This document shows positions 8,747 to 17,814 of a stretch of 64,000 nt of DNA, piece by piece. Position 1 is the first letter of the stretch. Every line of letters begins with the position of its first letter. A program made the position numbers and the translations under genes. Below the pieces are notes generated by a model. That model had not been told where the DNA came from. It made no database searches and saw only the letters and a list, made by a program, of their open reading frames with translations. Source of the stretch: Phaeobacter sp. A36a-5a (GTDB lineage Bacteria; Pseudomonadota; Alphaproteobacteria; Rhodobacterales; Rhodobacteraceae); NCBI RefSeq assembly GCF_037911135.1, contig NZ_JBBLYU010000003.1, positions 372,001-436,000 on the forward strand, read 5' to 3'.

Positions 8747-9562
8747 TTAGCTGCGTTCGGCGTTCTGCTCGTCACGACGCTGGCGTACCAACTGATGTTT
8801 GGTGACCAGCGAGGCTGTGACAACGCCGACGGTGACAATGCCGATCATGATCGTCGAGAGCGCGTTGATCTCCGGGCTGACACCGAGCCGCACCGCAGAG
8901 AAGATCTTGATGGGCAGGGTTGTTGCCGCAGGGCCTGCGGTGAAGGAGGCAATCACCAGGTCGTCCAGCGACAGGGTAAAGGCCAGAAGCCAGCCTGAAA
9001 TCACTGCGGGCGCGATGATCGGTAACGTCACTAGGCGGAACGCCTCTGCCTGCGAACAGCCCAGATCCAGCGCGGCTTCCTCCAGCGATCGATCAAAGGT
9101 TACCAACCGCGAAGAGACCACGACCGAGACATAGCACATGGCAAAGGTCGTATGCGCGAGCACGATGGTCATAATCCCGCGATCCAGCCCGATCCCGATG
9201 AACAGGAGCAGCAGCGAAAGGCCTGTGATTACCTCTGGCATCACCAATGGCGCGTAGATCATGCCGGAAAACAGCGTACGCCCCAGGAACCGCCCGCCGC
9301 GCACCAGCACGTAGGCGGCCATGGTGCCAAGGACCGTCGCGATGCTGGAGGAGATAACGGCTACCTTCAGCGTGACCAATGCCGCACTGAGGAATGCCTC
9401 GTTGTGCAGCAGTTCACCATACCATTTGACAGAGAACCCGGCCCAGACGGTAACCAGCTTGCTTTCGTTGAAGCTGTAGGCGATCAGGATGACCATCGGG
9501 ATATACAGAAACGCAAATCCCAGCGTCAGCGAAACGGTGTTGAACCAGCTCATTCGGGTCAT
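8747..9562 (-). CDS. potI: Putrescine/spermidine ABC transporter permease, PotI-like
   Basis: A 271-residue inner-membrane permease with six hydrophobic segments and the EAA loop EEAALDLGCSQAEAFRLVTLPIIAPAVISG, which contacts the ATPase. Sequence and gene order (potF-potG-potH-potI) match the E. coli putrescine importer. It overlaps potH by four bases (ATGA), so translation is coupled. It is the last gene of the operon; its stop is only eight bases from that of the convergent glycosyltransferase. Confidence 0.9.
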   Translation of the reverse strand: MTRMSWFNTVSLTLGFAFLYIPMVILIAYSFNESKLVTVWAGFSVKWYGELLHNEAFLSAALVTLKVAVISSSIATVLGTMAAYVLVRGGRFLGRTLFSGMIYAPLVMPEVITGLSLLLLFIGIGLDRGIMTIVLAHTTFAMCYVSVVVSSRLVTFDRSLEEAALDLGCSQAEAFRLVTLPIIAPAVISGWLLAFTLSLDDLVIASFTAGPAATTLPIKIFSAVRLGVSPEINALSTIMIGIVTVGVVTASLVTKHQLVRQRRDEQNAERS

Positions 9563-10440
9563 TGTTCCGCCTCCTGTTGTTTCTGCTGGTTGCGCTGGAA
9601 CAGCACGATCGGCACGATCAGGATCAATAGCAGCACAACTGCCACCGCAGAGGCCACTGGCCAGTCACGGTTGGAGAAGAACTCTTCCCACAGAACCTTG
9701 CCGATCATCAGCGTGTCCGACCCCCCCAGCAGTGACGGGATCACGAATTCGCCTAGCGTCGGAATAAAGACGAGGAAGCAGCCCGCAATGATGCCGGCGC
9801 GCGACAGCGGGATGGTGACCAACCAGAAGGCCTGCGTACGTGAGCAGCCCAGATCCTCGGCAGCCTCGATGAGCGATCCGTCCAGCCGCTCCAGTGCCGA
9901 GTATATCGGCAAAATCATGAACGGCAGGTAGGTGTAGACGATGCCGATATAGACCGCGGTATTGGTGTTCAAAATGGTGAGCGGCGTGTCGATGATCCCA
10001 AGCCAGATCAGAAACTGGTTCAACAGCCCCTCATTCGACAGGATGCCCATCCATGCATAAACGCGGATCAGGAAGCTGGTCCAGAAGGGCAGGATCACCA
10101 ACATCATCAGCGTCGGACGCCATTCAGACGGGGCGCGGGCCATGCCATAGGCCATGGGGTAGCCGACCAGCAGGGTCAGCAGAGTTGAGATCACAGCGAT
10201 CCGAAGCGAGCTGAGATAGGCTTTCCAATAGAGGTCGTCCTCTGTCAGCCAGACGAAATTCTCAAAATCCAGATCCGCAATAAAGGCGCCGATACCAGTG
10301 ACCCAGTCGAACTGCGGCATATAAGGCGGGCGCGCCACGGCGGCGTCCGACAGGGCGATCTTGAACACGATGGCAAAGGGCACAAGGAACAGCGCTAGAA
10401 GCCAGGCGTATGGGATGGCAATCAGGAAAAAGCGGCGCAT
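9559..10440 (-). CDS. potH: Putrescine/spermidine ABC transporter permease, PotH-like
   Basis: The 293-residue partner permease starts with a hydrophobic helix (RFFLIAIPYAWLLALFLVPFAIVFKIALSDAAV) and carries the EAA loop IEAAEDLGCSRTQAFWLVTIPLSRAGIIAG. A periplasmic segment after the first helix and the MMLVILPFWTSFLIRVYAW motif are typical of PotB/PotH. It overlaps potG by one base upstream and potI by four bases downstream, so the three genes form a tight unit encoding the membrane complex. Confidence 0.9.
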   Translation of the reverse strand: MRRFFLIAIPYAWLLALFLVPFAIVFKIALSDAAVARPPYMPQFDWVTGIGAFIADLDFENFVWLTEDDLYWKAYLSSLRIAVISTLLTLLVGYPMAYGMARAPSEWRPTLMMLVILPFWTSFLIRVYAWMGILSNEGLLNQFLIWLGIIDTPLTILNTNTAVYIGIVYTYLPFMILPIYSALERLDGSLIEAAEDLGCSRTQAFWLVTIPLSRAGIIAGCFLVFIPTLGEFVIPSLLGGSDTLMIGKVLWEEFFSNRDWPVASAVAVVLLLILIVPIVLFQRNQQKQQEAEQ

Positions 10441-11567
10441 CAGTTTGCCAGTAGGACACCGGCAGTGGCTGTCCAGGACAGCCAGACCGGGTCTTCCCAG
10501 GTAAAGGCGCGCCGGGCGATACGGCGGGTATTTGCGGTCTGAGCTTTGATCACCGCACCAGATGGCAGTTCGACATGGTAGGTCGAGATATTGCCGAGAT
10601 ATGCTATATCGAGAATACGGCCCTGCACGCTATTGTCGGCCTCGGCGGGACGATCCGCACTGATCGTGACCTTCTCCGGGCGGATCGCCAGATGGCAGGC
10701 TTGGCCATCAGAGAATGTCGCCTGGCTTTTCACCGTCAGCGGGGCGGCGCCATCTTTCCAGCTGACCGCATATTCATCGGGGCCCGTGGGCGAAGCGGTG
10801 CCGTCGATGATGTTCACATCGCCAATGAAATCAGCCACGTAAAGCGAATTTGGCGTTTCGTAGATACGATCAGGAGTGGCAACCTGGACGATCTGGCCAT
10901 TGTCCATCACCGCCACGCGGGAGGCGACCGTCATCGCCTCTTCCTGATCGTGGGTGACAATAACAAAGGTGGTGCCAGTCTTTTCCTGAATGTCCATCAG
11001 TTCGAACTGGGTGTCCTGGCGCAGCTTCTTGTCGAGCGCGCCGAGAGGTTCATCCAGCAAGAGAAGTTTGGGTGCTTTGGCCAGCGATCTTGCCAAGGCC
11101 ACCCGCTGCCGTTGACCGCCGGAGATCTGGTGCGGCTTACGGCGCGCGAATTTCTCAAGCCGGGTCAGGCGCAGCATTTCCTGTACCCGCTCGGCGATAT
11201 CATGTTTGGGCTTGTTCTCGCGCTTCAGTCCAAAGGCGATATTGTCCCAGACGCTCAGATGTGGGAATAGCGCATAGGACTGGAACATCATGTTGACCAG
11301 ACGCTTGTTCGGCGGGACCGGTGCAATATCCTGACCCGACAGGAAAATTTTGCCTTCAGTTGGCGTTTCAAACCCTGCCAGCATCCGCATCATCGTGGTC
11401 TTGCCGCAGCCCGAGGGGCCAAGCAAGGCAAAGAACTCTTTCTCGTAGATCCCAAGCGTCAGATCGTCGATCGCGGTGAACTCACCAAAGCGCTTGGTAA
11501 CATTCTGGAATTGGATCAGGGGCTTAGCCTCTGGATCGTTCCAGGGTTCAAAAACAGGAATAGTCAC
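10440..11567 (-). CDS. potG: Putrescine/spermidine ABC transporter ATPase, PotG-like
   Basis: About 375 residues. Walker A GPSGCGKTT, the Q-loop region MMFQSYALFPH, signature ISGGQRQR, Walker B LLLLDEPLGALD and the switch VTHDQEEAM are all present, followed by a C-terminal TOBE-type regulatory domain. It energises import of polyamines through PotH/PotI. No ATG is in frame at the start: GTG 11567 has GGGGG upstream and gives the normal length; TTG codons at 11591 and 11579 are alternatives. It is separated from potF by about 115 bases containing a terminator-like hairpin. Confidence 0.9.
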   Translation of the reverse strand: MTIPVFEPWNDPEAKPLIQFQNVTKRFGEFTAIDDLTLGIYEKEFFALLGPSGCGKTTMMRMLAGFETPTEGKIFLSGQDIAPVPPNKRLVNMMFQSYALFPHLSVWDNIAFGLKRENKPKHDIAERVQEMLRLTRLEKFARRKPHQISGGQRQRVALARSLAKAPKLLLLDEPLGALDKKLRQDTQFELMDIQEKTGTTFVIVTHDQEEAMTVASRVAVMDNGQIVQVATPDRIYETPNSLYVADFIGDVNIIDGTASPTGPDEYAVSWKDGAAPLTVKSQATFSDGQACHLAIRPEKVTISADRPAEADNSVQGRILDIAYLGNISTYHVELPSGAVIKAQTANTRRIARRAFTWEDPVWLSWTATAGVLLAN

Positions 11568-11633
11568 GCTGGCCCCCAATGTATGACGCAAGTGGCGGAA
11601 CGGGCATGGAACAGCTGCCGACGTTCCCGCAGG

Positions 11634-11665
11634 AAAAAGCGCGGGGCATATCCGATGCCCCGCGC
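11634..11665 (-). terminator. Hairpin with T-tract between potF and potG
   Basis: GCGCGGGGCAT (11639-11649) pairs perfectly over 11 bases with 11655-11665 across a five-base loop. On the minus strand it is followed directly by TTTTT (complement of 11634-11638). This is a textbook intrinsic terminator inside the operon, after the binding-protein gene, so most transcripts would end after potF. Confidence 0.85.
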
Positions 11666-11681
11666 GTCAATCAATCTCGGG

Positions 11682-12767
11682 TCAGGTCCCAGATTTGATC
11701 TTGGTCCACATACGCGTCGCCGTACGCTGCAATTTGGGCGGATAGGCTTCTTTGATGTAGAGGTTTTTCAGGGTGTCATCGTTCGGATAGATCGCGGGGT
11801 CGTTGATCACATCCTCTTCGAGGAACTCCTGGCTCGCCTTGTTGCCATTGGCATAATAGACGTAGTTGGATGCCGCAGCCATGTTCTCGGCTTCCATAAT
11901 GAAGTTCAGGAACTTGTGAGCCCCGTCGGGGTTAGGGGCGTCCACCGGGATCGCCATCTGGTCGAACCACATCAGTGCGCCTTCCTTGGGCGCGTTGAAG
12001 ACGATTTCGACACCGTTTTCGGCCTCGTCGGCACGATCGCGCGCCTGCAGGATATCGCCGGACCAGCCAAAGGCCACGCAGATGTCACCATTTGCCAGTG
12101 CGTTGATGTACTCTGAGCTGTGGAATTTCTTCACATAGGGGCGGATCGCCATCAGCACGGGTTCGGCCTTGGCAACCACATCGGGGTCCATGCTATTGGG
12201 ATCTTCACCGATATATTGCAGGGCGGCCGGGATCATCTCGTCCGGGGCATCCAGAATGTACACGCCACATTCGGCCAGCTTTTCCATGTTGGCAGGGTTG
12301 AACACCAGATCGAGCGAGTCGATCGGTGCATCCGCGCCCAGAGCCTCTTCGACCTTTGCGGTGTTTGCACCGATCCCAGTCGTGCCCCACATGTAGTTGA
12401 TGGAATAGAGGTTGTCCGGATCATAGCGTGCTGTACGCTCCTTGATCACGTCCCACATGTTGCCTGCGTTCGACAGCTTGTCGGTATCCAGTTTCTGGAA
12501 CGCGCCAGCCTGAATCTGACGCGCCAAGAACGAGCCGGTCGGAACGACTACATCGTAACCGGAGCCGCCGGCCAGCATCTTGGTTTCCAGCAACTCGTTG
12601 CTGTCGAAGACGTCGTAGATCAGTTCGATGCCGGTCTCGGCTTCGAATTTCTCCAGCAAGGCTTCGTCAATATAGTCGGACCAGTTGTAAACGCGAACTT
12701 CTTCGGCGACGGCGGCCGCACTGCTCAGCGCCACGATGGCTGTCAATGTCATCGTCTTGAGTGTCAT
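11682..12767 (-). CDS. potF: Periplasmic putrescine-binding protein, PotF-like
   Basis: The 361-residue product has a signal peptide (MTLKTMTLTAIVALSSAAAVAEE, cleavage after AVA) and the polyamine-binding fold: VRVYNWSDYIDEALLEKFEAETG, YDVVVPTGSFLARQIQAGAFQKLD, NYMWGTTGIGAN and later FGWSGDILQARDRA. Tyr, Trp and Asp in these motifs line the ligand pocket in PotF/PotD. It captures putrescine or a related diamine in the periplasm for PotGHI. The start ATG has AGGGAG at good spacing. It diverges from a GntR regulator, the likely controller. Confidence 0.92.
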   Translation of the reverse strand: MTLKTMTLTAIVALSSAAAVAEEVRVYNWSDYIDEALLEKFEAETGIELIYDVFDSNELLETKMLAGGSGYDVVVPTGSFLARQIQAGAFQKLDTDKLSNAGNMWDVIKERTARYDPDNLYSINYMWGTTGIGANTAKVEEALGADAPIDSLDLVFNPANMEKLAECGVYILDAPDEMIPAALQYIGEDPNSMDPDVVAKAEPVLMAIRPYVKKFHSSEYINALANGDICVAFGWSGDILQARDRADEAENGVEIVFNAPKEGALMWFDQMAIPVDAPNPDGAHKFLNFIMEAENMAAASNYVYYANGNKASQEFLEEDVINDPAIYPNDDTLKNLYIKEAYPPKLQRTATRMWTKIKSGT

Positions 12768-12851
12768 GAGTATCTCCCTGTGCGTGCCGGTTTCCGTGCC
12801 CGGCTGATAAGGATTTGATCAAGTTTTGCCTCATTCGGCAATACTGTTTAT

Positions 12852-12869
12852 GTTTTCACTTGGGGAAAC
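12852..12869. promoter_or_regulatory. Imperfect palindrome between potF and gntR
   Basis: GTTTTCACTTGGGGAAAC has complementary ends (GTTT/AAAC) with partial matches inside. It lies between the divergent potF and GntR genes, where an autoregulatory GntR operator would be expected. Weak evidence; the palindrome is imperfect. Confidence 0.3.
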
Positions 12870-12908
12870 TTGGTGCAAGCTGCCCAAAATTTAGGAGGAA
12901 TTCAGAAG

Positions 12909-13595
12909 GTGAACCTGAGCCAACCAGCCGCATCATCCGGCAGTCAGCCCACTGCCAAACTGCCCGCCCATGAAACCGTCTACCAGACCTTGCGCGGGCA
13001 AATTCTGTTTGGCGATCTGGCGCCGGGGCAGGCGGTCACCATCCAGGGTCTGGTCGAGTCGTTGGGGGCCGGGATGACCCCGGTACGCGAAGCCATCCGC
13101 CGACTGATCTCTGATGGCGCGCTGGTGTTTCAGGGAAATCGCCGTGTGTCTGTGCCGATGTTACGTGAAAGTGACCTGAACGAGCTGATTTATGCAAGAA
13201 AAACAATAGAGTGTCAACTTGCTCGGTTGGCAACCACGCGTGTATCTGCGGATGATATCACCGCGCTGGAGGCCATCGACACAGCTCTGGATCAGGCTAT
13301 TTCGGCAGGAGACGTCACTGGCTATCTGGTGCAGAACTACCGGTTCCACACGCGGCTTTATGCGTATGCCGATGCGCCTATCCTGACAGATCTGGCGGAT
13401 CGGCTTTGGCTGCGCTTCGGTCCATCCTTGCGCGTGGTCTGTGGACGGCTTGGTACGCAGAGCTTTCCCGACCGGCACAAGGACATCCTCGAGGCCCTGC
13501 ATCGCAAGGACGCAGATCTGGCGGCGCTGGCCATGGAGCGGGACGTCGCTCAGGGGATGGATCAGGTAAGTCAGGGGCTGAATCAGTCGAGCTGA
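12909..13595 (+). CDS. GntR family transcriptional regulator (FCD type)
   Basis: A 228-residue DNA-binding protein with an N-terminal winged helix (YQTLRGQILFGDLAPGQAVTIQGLVESLGAGMTPVREAIRRLISDGAL) and an all-helical FCD-like ligand domain (YRFHTRLYAYADAPIL, then a late histidine in DRHKDILEAL). GTG 12909 is chosen because AGGAGGA lies nine bases upstream; a TTG at 12870 also keeps the frame open. Placed between the divergent potFGHI operon and the aminotransferase, it probably senses a polyamine or its breakdown product; that is inference from context. Confidence 0.88.
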   Translation: MNLSQPAASSGSQPTAKLPAHETVYQTLRGQILFGDLAPGQAVTIQGLVESLGAGMTPVREAIRRLISDGALVFQGNRRVSVPMLRESDLNELIYARKTIECQLARLATTRVSADDITALEAIDTALDQAISAGDVTGYLVQNYRFHTRLYAYADAPILTDLADRLWLRFGPSLRVVCGRLGTQSFPDRHKDILEALHRKDADLAALAMERDVAQGMDQVSQGLNQSS

Positions 13596-13660
13596 TTCGA
13601 TTGACACGCTAGAATTTGATCATATTCTGGGCGCAATCTCTTCCTTCAGGAGTCTGCCCC

Positions 13661-15055
13661 ATGACTGCGATTACAAATCACCTGCCCACGGCCGAGCTTC
13701 AGGCTCTGGATGCGGCCCATCACATGCACCCCTTCACCGCAAACGGTGAGCTGGCGGAAAAAGGCGCGCGGATCATCACGCGCGCCACCGGCGTCACGCT
13801 GACAGACAGCGAGGGCAACCAGATACTGGATGCCATGGCCGGCCTGTGGTGTGTCAACATTGGCTATGGGCGGGACGAGTTGGCAGATGTCGCCGCCCGC
13901 CAGATGCGCGAGCTGCCGTACTACAACACATTCTTTCAGACCACACATACGCCCGCGATCGCGCTGGCGGCGAAAATCGCCGAACTGGCGCCCGAGGGGC
14001 TGAACCATGTGTTCTTCGCCGGGTCCGGTTCAGAAGCCAATGACACCAATATTCGCATGGTCCGCCATTATTGGGCGATGAAGGGCAAGCCGACAAAATC
14101 GGTGATCATCAGCCGCAAGAACGGGTATCATGGCTCGTCCGTTGGCAGCGGCAGCCTGGGCGGTATGACTGCGATGCACGAACAGGGCGGCCTGCCGATC
14201 CCGGATATCCATCATATCAATCAGCCCAACTGGTGGGCCGAAGGCGGCGATATGGCGGTAGAGGAGTTTGGTCTCGCGCGCGCTCAGGAGCTGGAGCAGG
14301 CGATTCTTGAGTTGGGCGAAGACCGGGTCGCGGCCTTTATTGCCGAACCGGTTCAGGGCGCCGGCGGTGTCATTGTTCCGCCTGCAACCTACTGGCCCGA
14401 GATCCAGCGGATCTGCGACAAATATGAAATCCTGCTGATCGCTGATGAGGTGATCTGCGGCTTCGGGCGTACCGGCAATTGGTTCGGAAGCCAGACCATG
14501 GGCATTCGCCCCGATATCATGACCATCGCCAAGGGGCTATCGTCCGGCTATGCGCCGATTGGCGGATCTATTGTCAGCGACGAGATTGCAGCGGTGATTG
14601 GATCCGGTGAATTCAATCACGGCTACACCTATTCGGGCCATCCGGTTGCCGCCGCGGTGGCCCTGGAGAACCTGCGCATTCTCGAGGAGGAGAACATCAT
14701 CGACAATGTGCGTGATGTTGTGGCGCCTTATCTCAAGGAGCAATGGGAGGCGCTCGTCGATCATCCGCTGGTGGGCGAAGCCAAGATTGTCGGCATGATG
14801 GGATCGATTGCACTGACCCCGAACAAGGCGACGCGCGCGGCCTTTGCCGCTGAAACCGGAACTGTCGGCTACATCTGCCGGGAGCGGTGCTTTGCCAATA
14901 ATCTGGTGATGCGCCACGTTGGTGATCGGATGATCATCTCGCCGCCGCTGATCATCACACCCGAAGAGATTGATACGCTCATCGCGCGGGCGCGCCAGTC
15001 GCTCGATGAATGTTATGCAGCGCTGAAAGAGCGAGACTTGCTGCACAGCGCGTGA
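13661..15055 (+). CDS. Class III aminotransferase, probable putrescine-pyruvate aminotransferase
   Basis: The 464-residue PLP enzyme has the class III signatures: AGSGSEANDTNIRMVRHYW, YHGSSVGSGSLGG, IAEPVQGAGGVIVPP, LIADEVICGFGRTG, and the PLP lysine K291 in IAKGLSSGYAPIGG. It resembles SpuC-type enzymes that transfer the amino group of putrescine (or beta-alanine/taurine-like amines) to pyruvate. ATG 13661 has CAGGAG upstream and fits the family start. Its place between two polyamine importers favours polyamine catabolism, but omega-aminotransferase specificity cannot be read from sequence. Confidence 0.87.
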   Translation: MTAITNHLPTAELQALDAAHHMHPFTANGELAEKGARIITRATGVTLTDSEGNQILDAMAGLWCVNIGYGRDELADVAARQMRELPYYNTFFQTTHTPAIALAAKIAELAPEGLNHVFFAGSGSEANDTNIRMVRHYWAMKGKPTKSVIISRKNGYHGSSVGSGSLGGMTAMHEQGGLPIPDIHHINQPNWWAEGGDMAVEEFGLARAQELEQAILELGEDRVAAFIAEPVQGAGGVIVPPATYWPEIQRICDKYEILLIADEVICGFGRTGNWFGSQTMGIRPDIMTIAKGLSSGYAPIGGSIVSDEIAAVIGSGEFNHGYTYSGHPVAAAVALENLRILEEENIIDNVRDVVAPYLKEQWEALVDHPLVGEAKIVGMMGSIALTPNKATRAAFAAETGTVGYICRERCFANNLVMRHVGDRMIISPPLIITPEEIDTLIARARQSLDECYAALKERDLLHSA

Positions 15056-15077
15056 CGCGGGCTGAAGCTGTTTGACC

Positions 15078-15112
15078 AAGGCGTCGGTTCCGGTCGGGAG
15101 CCGGCGCCTTTG
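15078..15112 (+). terminator. Terminator after aminotransferase
   Basis: AAGGCGTCGGTTCC (15078-15091) pairs with 15097-15110, with G-U pairs, around a five-base loop and is followed by TTT. Probable intrinsic terminator separating the aminotransferase from the second importer operon. Confidence 0.65.
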
Positions 15113-15421
15113 CTATTTCCGCGAATCTTTGTGGCTCGGTCAAAGCTGCTCGGTCAAATTCGGTTATTTGAGTGTTTCCGGTAACGGACGTTTGCGATCA
15201 ATCAAGGCGTGTACACATAGAGTTTTTATCTGATTGGCAATCGAAATCCTGTCGCTTTTCGATCCTTGTTCGTCGCAATACGTACCGTTGTCGACGTTAT
15301 CGGCCCTAAGGTAAACTACAGAGATGATCCGGACGATCCGGTTGCACACCAACACTCGTGTGTGCTTACATCACGACAGAAGTGCAGAGCTAATCTGCCG
15401 AACCAAACCAGGGAGCCTCAC
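15113..15421 (+). promoter_or_regulatory. Leader region of second polyamine-type importer operon
   Basis: About 300 bases without a convincing gene. It holds a perfect GTGTACAC palindrome (15209-15216), a tandem repeat of GATCCG around 15327-15339, and a small hairpin GCACAC/GTGTGC (15344-15349 and 15360-15365) close to the start of the ATPase gene. These are candidate operator or leader structures; no minus-35/minus-10 pair is clear enough to name. Confidence 0.4.
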
Positions 15422-16522
15422 TTGGCTGATGCGTCAAACACGAGCGCGTTCGTTGAATTCGAACGCGTGCAGAAGAGTTATGACGGCGAGAACCTCGTTG
15501 TCAAAGATCTGAACCTCACCATGCCGAAAGGCGAATTTCTGACCATGTTGGGCCCGTCCGGTTCGGGCAAAACGACTTGCCTGATGATGTTGGCGGGTTT
15601 TGAGACAGCGACCCATGGTGATATTCGGCTTGGCGGCGTCTCGATCAACAACATTCCGCCTCATAAACGCGGCATCGGAATGGTGTTCCAGAACTACGCG
15701 CTTTTCCCTCACATGACCATTGCCGAAAATCTGAGCTTCCCGCTGGAAGTCCGCAACATGGGCAAGTCCGAGCGTGAGCAGAAGGTGAAGCGCGCGCTTG
15801 ACATGGTCGAGATGGGCGCCTTTGGCGGTCGCCGTCCGGCCCAGTTGTCCGGTGGTCAGCAGCAGCGTGTTGCCTTGGCGCGTGCGCTGGTGTTTGAACC
15901 CGAACTGGTGCTGATGGACGAACCTCTGGGCGCGCTGGACAAGCAGCTGCGCGAGAAGATGCAGTTCGAGATCACCCATCTTGCACATCAGCTGGGCATC
16001 ACCACTGTTTATGTGACCCACGACCAGACCGAAGCGCTGACCATGTCGGATCGCGTGGCAGTGTTCAACGATGGTCGTATTCAGCAGCTGGCGCCGCCGG
16101 ATGAGCTGTACGAAGAGCCGTCCAACAGTTTCGTTGCCCAGTTCATTGGTGAGAACAACACGCTGGAAGGCACGGTCAAAGAGGTCAACAATGGCATCGC
16201 GCTGGTACAACTGGACGATGGCGAATTGATTGACTGCAAGCCGATCAACGTTTCCAAACCCGGTGAGCGGACCCGCGTGTCGATCCGGCCCGAACGTGTT
16301 GAATACAACAAGGACCGGATGCAGGAAGGCGCCCATACGCTCAAGGCTGAAGTGCTTGAGTTTATCTACATGGGCGACATCTTCCGCACCCGTCTGCGCG
16401 TCGCCGGAAATGATGAGTTCATCATCAAGACCCGCAACGCACCCGATCAGGTACGGTTGAAGCCCGGCCAGCAGATCGAAATCGGCTGGTTGCCTGAAGA
16501 TTGCCGCGCGCTGGACGCCTGA
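15422..16522 (+). CDS. ABC transporter ATPase, PotA-like
   Basis: A 366-residue ATPase with Walker A GPSGSGKTT, MVFQNYALFPHMT, signature LSGGQQQR, Walker B LVLMDEPLGALD and the histidine switch VTHDQTEALTMSDR, plus a C-terminal TOBE domain. It would power the second polyamine-type importer. The TTG at 15422 is preceded by CAGGGAG at six bases and begins LADASNTSAFVEFERV, which is where homologues start; the frame is open further upstream without coding character. It heads an operon of ATPase, binding protein and two permeases. Confidence 0.9.
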   Translation: MADASNTSAFVEFERVQKSYDGENLVVKDLNLTMPKGEFLTMLGPSGSGKTTCLMMLAGFETATHGDIRLGGVSINNIPPHKRGIGMVFQNYALFPHMTIAENLSFPLEVRNMGKSEREQKVKRALDMVEMGAFGGRRPAQLSGGQQQRVALARALVFEPELVLMDEPLGALDKQLREKMQFEITHLAHQLGITTVYVTHDQTEALTMSDRVAVFNDGRIQQLAPPDELYEEPSNSFVAQFIGENNTLEGTVKEVNNGIALVQLDDGELIDCKPINVSKPGERTRVSIRPERVEYNKDRMQEGAHTLKAEVLEFIYMGDIFRTRLRVAGNDEFIIKTRNAPDQVRLKPGQQIEIGWLPEDCRALDA

Positions 16523-16607
16523 CGTCCGCGCGCGCCCGAACCTCCGGCAGCGAACGACCGGCGGACAATCCAGATAAATAACGATTTCAACAAGGAGTAG
16601 AGTGTCT

Positions 16608-17714
16608 ATGAAACTCACCAAACTGACTGCCCTGGCAGCCACCACGGCACTGTGTGCGCCGATGGCGATGGCTGCTGATATGGCCAACGAGATGACCATC
16701 GTGTCCTGGGGCGGCGCCTATCAGGAAAGCCAGCTGAAGGCCTATGTGGTTCCTTATCAGGAAATGCACCCCGATCTGAAAGTGATCTGGGATGAAAGCT
16801 CGGCCGAGGCGACCGCAAAAATGCGCGCCATGACCGAAGCGGGCAATGTCACCTGGGATCTGGTCGACGTTGTTGCTTCTGATGCGATGCGTATGTGTGA
16901 CGAAGGTCTCGCCGCCGAGCTGAACCACGACGAAGATTTGGCTGCGGCGCCCGATGGCACACCCGCAACCGAAGACTTCGGCGATCTGATCGTCAGCGAC
17001 TGCTTCGTGCCGCAGATCGTGTATTCGACCACCTTCGGGTACCGCATGGACAAGGTTGGTGACACGCCGCCGAGCTCCATCTGCGATGTCTTCGACACTG
17101 CGAAATATCCGGGCAAGCGCGCCCTTCAGAAGCGTCCGATCGACAACGTCGAGTGGGCCCTCTACTGCGACGGCGTTGCCAAGGATGAGATCTACGACGT
17201 GCTGAGCACCGACGAAGGTGTGGAGCGTGCCCTGGCCAAGCTCGACACAATCAAGGATCAGGTCGTCTGGTGGACTGCTGGTGCGGAAACGCCGCAGCTG
17301 CTGGCAGATGGCGAAGTGGTGATGGGCTCGACCTTTAACGGTCGTCTGTTCTCGGCAATTGCTGAGCAGAACCAGCCGATCGAAATGCTCTGGGATATGC
17401 AATCTTTCGACCTGGATGGCTGGATCGTTCCGGCTGACCTGCCCGAAGACCGCAAGGCTCGCGTGATGGACTTCCTGAAGTTCGCAACCGACACCCAGCG
17501 TCTGGCAGATCAGGCCAAGTTCATCTCCTACGGTCCGGCGCGCGCCTCCTCTGCGCCGCTGGTTGGCAAACACGCCATTCTGGGTATCGACATGGCACCG
17601 CATATGCCGACCGATCCGGCGAACTCCGGCAACGTTCATGTCTATGACTACGAATGGTGGGCAGACAACCGCGACGATCTGGACGCTAAATTCCAGGCGT
17701 GGCTCGCCAAGTAA
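16608..17714 (+). CDS. Extracellular solute-binding protein, PotD-like
   Basis: The 368-residue protein has a clear signal peptide (MKLTKLTALAATTALCAPMAMAAD, cleavage after AMA) and the type 2 periplasmic binding fold of the polyamine/iron group: MTIVSWGGAYQESQLKAYVVPY, DLVDVVASDAMRMCDEGLAAEL, GEVVMGSTFNGRLFSA, DGWIVPADLPEDRKARVMDFLKFA. It differs from PotF in this window, so the ligand probably differs. ATG 16608 and GTG 16602 are both served by the AAGGAG just upstream; the ATG is preferred for the signal peptide. Confidence 0.9.
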   Translation: MKLTKLTALAATTALCAPMAMAADMANEMTIVSWGGAYQESQLKAYVVPYQEMHPDLKVIWDESSAEATAKMRAMTEAGNVTWDLVDVVASDAMRMCDEGLAAELNHDEDLAAAPDGTPATEDFGDLIVSDCFVPQIVYSTTFGYRMDKVGDTPPSSICDVFDTAKYPGKRALQKRPIDNVEWALYCDGVAKDEIYDVLSTDEGVERALAKLDTIKDQVVWWTAGAETPQLLADGEVVMGSTFNGRLFSAIAEQNQPIEMLWDMQSFDLDGWIVPADLPEDRKARVMDFLKFATDTQRLADQAKFISYGPARASSAPLVGKHAILGIDMAPHMPTDPANSGNVHVYDYEWWADNRDDLDAKFQAWLAK

Positions 17715-17745
17715 TCTGTCCGCGAACAGATACTGACATTATCGG

Positions 17746-17778
17746 GAAGGGGCTGTGTGCCTGGCGCGCAGCCCCTTC
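17746..17778 (+). repeat. Intercistronic hairpin after solute-binding protein gene
   Basis: GAAGGGGCTG (17746-17755) pairs perfectly with CAGCCCCTTC (17769-17778). A smaller hairpin TCTGT/ACAGA lies just upstream (around 17715-17730). There is no T-tract, so it more likely protects the 3' end of the binding-protein message than stops transcription. It parallels the hairpin after potF. Confidence 0.6.
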
Positions 17779-17814
17779 TCCACCAACAAAAAATTCCGAC
17801 GGGGGCTCCTACCC

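Noticed and set aside
15434-16699. 421-codon open frame opposite the PotA-like ATPase
   Set aside because: Reverse-strand shadow; the plus-strand frame has every ABC ATPase motif.
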